Assembly: GCA_016208545.1 (NCBI GenBank)
Contig: JACQXU010000053.1
Coordinates: forward strand, 1-25,153
Length of the DNA stretch: 25,153 bases
Direction: 5' to 3'
Source of the DNA: Candidatus Uhrbacteria bacterium
GTDB taxonomy: Bacteria > Patescibacteriota > Patescibacteriia > UBA9934 > GWF2-40-263
Shown: positions 21,198 to 25,153 of the stretch, piece after piece
How positions within the stretch are numbered: position 1 is the first letter of the stretch
Layout of the letters: each line of letters starts with the position of its first letter
Made by a program: the position numbers and the translations under genes
The notes under the pieces: generated by a model
What the model was told of the DNA's origin: nothing
The model's input: only the letters and a program-made list of their open reading frames with translations
Database searches by the model: none

Positions 21198-21306
21198 GAC
21201 ATTCGTCATTAGACATTTGACCTTCTAAATAAGGCGACAGTCCGATGGCCCGGAGACATAGTACAACACAGCTCTGTCTGTATCATTGAATTTTTAAAAC
21301 TTATCG
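21198..21306. other. unassigned stretch in the hflX-HU gap
   Basis: No gene is seen. It contains an echo of the word tract, then GCCCGGAGACATAGTACAAC (21226-21245), which on the minus strand (TGTTGTACTA...CCGGG) weakly recalls the right end of the 144-bp element. It may be a decayed copy or the start of a small RNA ended by the next palindrome; neither is established. Confidence 0.3.
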
Positions 21307-21342
21307 GTTTCAAATACTCTCCGGCCGGAGAGTATTTGAAAC
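21307..21342 (+). terminator. 36-bp perfect palindrome, terminator-like on +
   Basis: GTTTCAAATACTCTCCGG is followed directly by its exact complement. On the + strand it is followed by TTTTATTTTC, so it would be a terminator for a + strand transcript, yet no + strand gene is known upstream. It could instead be a protein-binding palindrome or a dispersed repeat. Confidence 0.55.
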
Positions 21343-21373
21343 TTTTATTTTCTAATTATTATAAAGTGTTATA

Positions 21374-21412
21374 CCAAAAACCGCCTCGATTCAATCGACG
21401 GGCGGTCTGGTT
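21374..21412 (-). terminator. terminator after the HU gene
   Basis: On the minus strand ACCGCC (21406-21401) pairs with GGCGGT (21385-21380), with an inner TCGAT-TGA-ATCGA stem, followed by TTTT. It lies 18 bases after the HU stop. Confidence 0.8.
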
Positions 21413-21423
21413 TTTCAAACAAT

Positions 21424-21705
21424 TTATAGAACCGCGTCTTTGGCTTGCTTTGCAACGCGGAATTTCACCACGGTCTTTGCTGGGATCGAAATGCTCGCGC
21501 CAGTCATTGGATTTCGACCTGTGCGAGCGGCTCGCTGTTTCTTAACGAGCTTTCCAAGTCCTGGGAGATTGAATTCCCCGCTTGACTTGACCTCTTTGTA
21601 GGCCATCTCAACGAACTTGTCCCATGCGTCGGAAGCTTCTTTTTTGGAAGCTCCCATCATCTCGGCCAATGTGTTAACAAATTGGCCCTTGGTCATCTTT
21701 GCCAT
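21424..21705 (-). CDS. HU-family DNA-binding protein
   Basis: A 93-aa nucleoid protein, acting as a dimer that bends DNA. It has the family features: MTKGQFVNTLAEMMGASKKEAS helical start, LPGLGKLVKKQRAARTGRNP (GxG then GRNP arm) and a C terminal VVKFRVAKQAKDAV. Length is normal. It is richer in AAG, GGC and C-ending codons than its neighbours, as expected for a highly expressed gene. The 5' leader has two perfect palindromes, AGACTTTTGCAAAAGTCT (21716-21733) and AAAACTTAAGTTTT (21734-21747). No Shine-Dalgarno is visible before the ATG. It is monocistronic, with its own terminator. Confidence 0.94.
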   Translation of the reverse strand: MAKMTKGQFVNTLAEMMGASKKEASDAWDKFVEMAYKEVKSSGEFNLPGLGKLVKKQRAARTGRNPMTGASISIPAKTVVKFRVAKQAKDAVL

Positions 21706-21715
21706 AATGTGTGAA

Positions 21716-21747
21716 AGACTTTTGCAAAAGTCTAAAACTTAAGTTTT
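21716..21747. promoter_or_regulatory. paired palindromes in the HU leader
   Basis: AGACTTTTGCAAAAGTCT and, directly adjoining, AAAACTTAAGTTTT are perfect palindromes 11-42 bases before the HU ATG. They may form leader hairpins or a binding site. A weak promoter (TTGCCT, 17-base spacer, TAATAT on the minus strand) lies upstream around 21760-21790. Confidence 0.45.
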
Positions 21748-21804
21748 ACTGAAACCATATTAGCAGGTAATGTCAAAAAAGGCAAGAGAAATCAACAAAA
21801 ACTG

Positions 21805-22185
21805 TCAATCTTTATGCACAGCAAACCATTCGTCAGCTTTTTGAATGTCAACTTTGATCATTTTTGCCATTTCTTCTTCACCAGGAAATGGCACTAAATC
21901 CCTTAATTTATCGCATAAAATGACGTCTAAACGCTTTCCAGTCAAGTTTATACCGTCTTGATGAAGTAAATGGACTTCCATCTTAAGACGATAGCCCGTT
22001 CGCCCATCATTTATGCAAATTAGCGATGGAAAACGTCCGCCTTCAAATTCTGTGTGTCCAACATAAACCCCGAGCGCAGGGATAACTGCGCCTTGTTCGA
22101 CAGCGATATTGGCCGTTGGACAGCCCATTTTCGTCGCCATTCCCTCCCCTTTTTCAACTCGACCACAAAAACACAATTCACGCAT
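21805..22185 (-). CDS. stand-alone riboflavin kinase
   Basis: A 126-aa protein matching the C-terminal riboflavin kinase domain of RibF (riboflavin + ATP to FMN): GRVEKGEGMATKMGCPTANI (the G-PTAN nucleotide site), IPALGVYVGH, ICINDGRTGYRLKMEVHLL (the catalytic Glu is expected in the EVHLL segment), and LRDLVPFPGEEEMAKMIKVD (usually LR-..F...E.L..QI..D). The FAD synthetase domain is missing, so FAD would need another source. The Arg/Gly-rich flap is slightly diverged. Start 22185 is the ATG formed by the end of the 144-bp element; a longer in-frame start at 22239 inside the element (MSVKETLTNVNIIVVLPG) with AAGGAA upstream is possible and would add 18 residues. Confidence 0.82.
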   Translation of the reverse strand: MRELCFCGRVEKGEGMATKMGCPTANIAVEQGAVIPALGVYVGHTEFEGGRFPSLICINDGRTGYRLKMEVHLLHQDGINLTGKRLDVILCDKLRDLVPFPGEEEMAKMIKVDIQKADEWFAVHKD

Positions 22186-22326
22186 ACCCGGTAGTACAAC
22201 AATGATATTAACATTTGTTAGTGTTTCTTTGACTGACATCGTTACGATTCCTTGCGTAGGGAGTCGCACAATCTTTGTTTACGCTCGGAAGAACAGGAGA
22301 CAGATCATTGTTGTCCTACCGGGCAT
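22183..22326 (-). repeat. 144-bp element with terminal inverted repeats, copy 2
   Basis: In the opposite orientation to copy 1 and of equal length. Ends: ATGCCCGGTAGGACAACAAT then GAT, and ATCATTGTTGTACTACCGGG then TATG. The internal hairpin CGACTCC-CTACGCAA-GGAATCG is kept, with a different single mismatch from copy 1. After the hairpin an ATG opens a reading frame that runs in frame into the riboflavin kinase. In copy 1 the corresponding second codon is TAA instead of TCA. Confidence 0.8.
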
Positions 22327-22365
22327 ACTTATTTAATCTAACAAATTTCAAAATTTTGGCAATAC

Positions 22366-22391
22366 CTACGCAGGCTGAAGCCTACGGCTAC
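22366..22391. repeat. GGCTGAAGCC palindromic repeat, intergenic copy
   Basis: CTACGCAGGCTGAAGCCTAC then GGCTAC; partner of the copy translated inside nrdJ (8672-8697). It lies between the 144-bp element and the 3' end of the NUDIX gene. Confidence 0.6.
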
Positions 22392-22399
22392 CACTAATC

Positions 22400-22876
22400 T
22401 CAAAAATTTTCTTTAATATAACTCAACGCACTTTTTAGAACAGGAATCATGTCAGGATAACTCGATTGTTTAATGACAGAATTGATCAACACCCACTTTG
22501 CGTCAAGCACATGTTCTTTAGGATCAGGATGTAAATTCGCGTTGCCTGGTGTTTCAAAAAGAAAAAAATGAATATCTTTGTGAATCAACTTTCCTTTTTT
22601 ATTAAATTGATCACGAAACCAAATATCAATCTTCCCGAGTTCTTCAATCAAACGAATTTGCTCGAGCCCAAGTTCTTCAAGCGTCTCACGCGCGGCCGCT
22701 TCTTCAAGCTCTTCACCATTTTCAACATGGCCTTTTGGAAATGTCCAATTGCCGTATGAATCTTTCATCATTGCGATCAATAATCGATTCTTCGAACGCT
22801 TCAAAACAATTCCACCTGCTGATTCTTCGTGTTCTACTGGTTCACGGCGTTTAATTTTCTGTTTCTGGCTCAACAT
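22400..22876 (-). CDS. NUDIX hydrolase
   Basis: A 158-aa hydrolase of nucleoside diphosphates linked to another group. The NUDIX box is complete: GHVENGEELEEA, then AA and RETLEELGL (G-x5-E-x7-REU-x-EE-x-GU). It is preceded by ESAGGIVLKR and YGNWTFPKGH, as in the MutT/Ap4A hydrolase-like group. The substrate is not decidable, though FPKGHVE favours the diadenosine polyphosphate/diphosphoinositol-like branch. Start 22876 (MLSQKQKIKRREPVEHEE) overlaps the S41 protease end by 26 bases, so the two are probably translationally linked; the longer reading upstream lies wholly inside the protease gene and is not credible. Confidence 0.88.
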   Translation of the reverse strand: MLSQKQKIKRREPVEHEESAGGIVLKRSKNRLLIAMMKDSYGNWTFPKGHVENGEELEEAAARETLEELGLEQIRLIEELGKIDIWFRDQFNKKGKLIHKDIHFFLFETPGNANLHPDPKEHVLDAKWVLINSVIKQSSYPDMIPVLKSALSYIKENF

Positions 22877-24089
22877 AGGTGCCCAAAATAATTTGAATTG
22901 CAACGTCAAGTTGTGGGTCAATGCCTTGTTTGAATTGTTCAAGCGTGTACGGAACAATAATATCTGGCGATATTCCTGTTTCGTGAATGCTTCGGCCTTT
23001 TGGTGTGTACCAAGTTGCTGTCGTAACTTTCACTGCTGATCCGTCCTCGAGCTCTCGATAATCCTGAACAGAACCTTTGCCGAATGTTTGCGTTCCGACG
23101 AGTTTTGCGACTTCGTAATCCTGCAAAGCGCCAGCAACGATTTCAGAACCGGACGCACTTCCGCCATTTACTAAAACAACGGTTGGAATTCCAGTAAGTC
23201 GAGGAGCGCTCATACCATTAAACGGCTGCGCTTTTTCTTGAGATTTTTCAATCACGATTGGTTTATATCCAATCCATGCTGACGCAACGTCCATTGCGGA
23301 AGTCAAAAGCCCGCCAGGATTGCTTCGCAAATCCAAAATAATTCCGCGGACGTTGTTTGTTAGAGTCTCTTGAATCGCGTCCAAAAAAAGTCCTGAAGTG
23401 TCGTTGTTGAACGTTGAAATGGAAATGCGCATTATGTTGTTATCATCAATTTTCCATTTTACAGAATCAATTACGATTTTTTCGCGTGTTACAATCACTT
23501 CCGAAAGTGTGTCTAAACCATTTCGGCTGACTGAAAGTTTGACTTGAGTTCCTTCATCACCGCGAATTTTTGAAACAGCTTCGTCAACACTCATGCCAAG
23601 AGTTTCAACTCCATCAATCATAACTATCCAATCTCCAGGCTGAAGACCTGCGCGCGCGGCTGGCGCATCATCAATTGGAGCCACGATAACTAATTTTTCA
23701 TCACGAATTCCAATTTCGGCACCAATTCCGCTAAACGATCCTTCAAGATTGGAAATAAACTCTTGCGCTTCCTCTGGATCAAAATAAACTGAATACGGAT
23801 CATCTAATCCTTCAAGGATCCCTTTGAGCGCGCCGTAATATAAATCTTCGTCAGAAACAGGTTGTTTGTGGAAAGAAGTTTTTGCGAAATTCCAAACGTC
23901 CCAAAATTGATCAAAATCCAAATCGCTCGTGCCAACGACTTGCTCTTCACCTTTGGAAGTAGGTTCTTGCGTAGAATGAGCGTCTCCGACAAAATATCCA
24001 ATCACAAACGAAAACACGATGAGAAACGCGCCGAAAAGAAAAAGAAATGTGTGTGGAATGTTCTTTTTTGGAAAAAAAATGGAGGACAT
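22851..24089 (-). CDS. S41-family C-terminal processing protease
   Basis: A 412-aa exported serine protease (CtpA/Prc type). The N-terminal signal anchor is TFLFLFGAFLIVFSFVIGYF (residues about 13-32). A PDZ domain follows (SFSGIGAEIG...DDAPAARAGLQPGDWIVMID), then the catalytic domain: GIILDLRSNPGGLLTSAMDV, the nucleophile Ser in NGGSASGSEIVAGAL and the general-base Lys in GTQTFGKGSVQ. All key residues are present. It probably cleaves protein C termini in the cell envelope. The start MSSIFFPKK is chosen because the longer reading upstream overlaps the word tract and the divergent gene. It is co-directional with NUDIX, with a 26-base overlap. Confidence 0.92.
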   Translation of the reverse strand: MSSIFFPKKNIPHTFLFLFGAFLIVFSFVIGYFVGDAHSTQEPTSKGEEQVVGTSDLDFDQFWDVWNFAKTSFHKQPVSDEDLYYGALKGILEGLDDPYSVYFDPEEAQEFISNLEGSFSGIGAEIGIRDEKLVIVAPIDDAPAARAGLQPGDWIVMIDGVETLGMSVDEAVSKIRGDEGTQVKLSVSRNGLDTLSEVIVTREKIVIDSVKWKIDDNNIMRISISTFNNDTSGLFLDAIQETLTNNVRGIILDLRSNPGGLLTSAMDVASAWIGYKPIVIEKSQEKAQPFNGMSAPRLTGIPTVVLVNGGSASGSEIVAGALQDYEVAKLVGTQTFGKGSVQDYRELEDGSAVKVTTATWYTPKGRSIHETGISPDIIVPYTLEQFKQGIDPQLDVAIQIILGTYVEPETEN

Positions 24090-24131
24090 GATAAAAAGTA
24101 GTATAGTATAAAAGTAGTAAAGTAGTAAAGT
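24090..24131. repeat. word tract (AGTAGTAAAGTAGTAAAGT) between divergent genes
   Basis: This 42-base gap between the S41 ATG (minus) and the PEGA gene ATG (plus) is made almost entirely of AGTAGTATAGTATAAAAGTA and GTAAAGTAGTAAAGT words. TATAGTATAAA/TATACTATAC strings offer -10-like boxes in both directions. Confidence 0.65.
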
Positions 24132-24133
24132 GT

Positions 24134-25153
24134 ATGCATAAATTTTGGCGGCCATTATTATTCTTCATATTTGTCGCGGCGTTTTTGGCAAGCGCTCCGG
24201 CGGTTGTATTGTACACAGCCGGTTATCGTTTTCAGTTTGGATCGAACCGAATAGTGCAAACCGGCGTTTTGAACATAAATTCTTTCCCGCGTGGCGCTTC
24301 AATTTTTATTGATGATAAGGAACAAAAAAATCAAACACCAGCAGTGATTGATGATGTGATGCCTGGAGAACGAATTGTGAGAGTTCAAAAAGACGGTTAC
24401 TCTTCTTGGCAAAAAACTCTCAAAGTACAAAGTAAGCAAAGCACATTTGCAACAAACGTTATTTTGTTTTTAATTCAAGATCCTGAATCGTCCACTATCA
24501 CGCTTCCAACAGAACTTGTTATTCATCCAACAACAAAACAATGGGCCTATATCACAAATGATGGTTCATTGGTTGAAGTTTGGACGCAGGAAAATTTCGA
24601 AGCACAGCCCAAATCACTTTTACGTATTGCGGCTCAAAAATCTAAAATATATTCGATCGAGTGGACACAAAACAACAGTGAACTTTTATTTATTGAAACA
24701 TTCGGAACAAAACAAGCTAAAACAATTTTGAATGTACAAACAGGCGAACAAAAATCATTTGATGAAAAATTAAATCCGATTGAAATTCAAAATCTATCCG
24801 ACAGAAGTGTTCTTTCTTACAAAAATGAAAATGGAGTTGCAACAATCATCGCGTATTTGCCGCTTGGATCATATTCTTTTGCTAATTCACCTCCACAATA
24901 TATTTTGCTCTCTGACAAAACGCGAGAACGAATAATTTTAATTGATCAAACGCAAACGCAAGAACCAATTTTGCTAAACGCATCTGCCAATCAATGGAGT
25001 TGGTCGAAAGGTGGCGACGAATTGTTGTTGAGCGACGGATTTGATGTAACTATTTATTTACCTATATCTCACAAACAAGAGACAATAACTCGCGTGAGCG
25101 ACCCAATCCACGAATTAAAATTGTATGAAAAAGGATTTTTGGCGGTTTTTGCA
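24134..25153 (+). CDS. membrane-anchored PEGA-domain protein (partial, 3' end outside window)
   Basis: Translated by eye from the ATG at 24134: 340 codons open to the window edge without a stop. The N terminus MHKFWRPLLFFIFVAAFLAS is a signal anchor. A PEGA domain follows at residues about 45-100: GVLNINSFPRGASIFIDDKE, QTPAVIDDVMPGERIVRVQK then DGYSSWQKTL, the usual surface-layer-type beta module. The remainder (for example IEWTQNNSELLFIETFG, WSWSKGGDELLLSDG) looks like a beta-propeller made of WD/TolB-like blades. Probably an exported surface protein of unknown role. It diverges from the S41 protease across a 44-base gap. Confidence 0.85.
   Translation, partial: MHKFWRPLLFFIFVAAFLASAPAVVLYTAGYRFQFGSNRIVQTGVLNINSFPRGASIFIDDKEQKNQTPAVIDDVMPGERIVRVQKDGYSSWQKTLKVQSKQSTFATNVILFLIQDPESSTITLPTELVIHPTTKQWAYITNDGSLVEVWTQENFEAQPKSLLRIAAQKSKIYSIEWTQNNSELLFIETFGTKQAKTILNVQTGEQKSFDEKLNPIEIQNLSDRSVLSYKNENGVATIIAYLPLGSYSFANSPPQYILLSDKTRERIILIDQTQTQEPILLNASANQWSWSKGGDELLLSDGFDVTIYLPISHKQETITRVSDPIHELKLYEKGFLAVFA

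Noticed and set aside
21224..21306. Third copy of the 144-bp element upstream of hflX
   Set aside because: Only about ten contiguous bases plus CCGGG match, the ends are interrupted, and no second end is found.

Overview
The window looks like a piece of a Patescibacteria (CPR) chromosome. By eye it has moderate to low GC, dense genes and the standard code: TGA is used as a stop (dus, the exonuclease, the riboflavin kinase) and Trp is TGG. Recognisable content is DnaX, HU, ribosomal protein L28, HflX, a tRNA-Gln with encoded CCA, an intein-bearing B12-dependent ribonucleotide reductase, and a TraG/TraD-like ATPase paired with a small unknown gene, as is common in these genomes. A lineage near Uhrbacteria/Magasanikbacteria is only a guess. 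Almost no start codon has a Shine-Dalgarno sequence in front of it.

Layout. 1-2212 (+): a long imperfect hairpin, a tRNA-dihydrouridine synthase carrying an in-frame repeat insertion, a 144-bp element with terminal inverted repeats, and a RimK-like ligase whose ATG is the last codon of that element. 2216-2658: a tiny GC-rich C2H2 zinc-finger gene (-) and tRNA-Gln (+) fired from overlapping divergent promoters, then a bidirectional terminator. 2676-7921 (-): dnaX, a conserved unknown gene, a TraG/D-like ATPase and an unknown partner. 8039-12450 (-): nrdJ with a 366-residue LAGLIDADG intein, behind a promoter flanked by two NrdR boxes. 12584-19402 (-): a DEDDy exonuclease, a flavin disulfide reductase, a clan-A glycosidase, a membrane protein, a GT-B-like glycosyltransferase and a LOG-family protein; the last four are tightly packed. 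19562 (+): rpmB. 19980-24089 (-): hflX, HU, a stand-alone riboflavin kinase behind a second copy of the 144-bp element, a NUDIX hydrolase and an S41 protease. 24134 to the end (+): a PEGA-domain membrane-anchored protein cut by the window edge.

The most unusual aspect is the repeat ecology. (i) A 144-bp element with 22-nt inverted ends occurs twice, about 85 percent identical, each time with its last three bases forming the ATG of the next gene. (ii) Short word-like degenerate tandem tracts, a different word for each gene, directly abut the start codons of at least nine genes, often ending in CCACT-ATG; they resemble the STRR repeats of filamentous cyanobacteria. (iii) One such tract sits in frame inside dus, and repeat pieces are also translated inside dnaX, the nrdJ C-terminal linker and the 162-aa gene. 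(iv) Three cruciform GTCATTGCGAG repeats lie between genes.

Coordinates were counted by hand from the sequence. Family assignments rest on recognised motifs and not on database searches.
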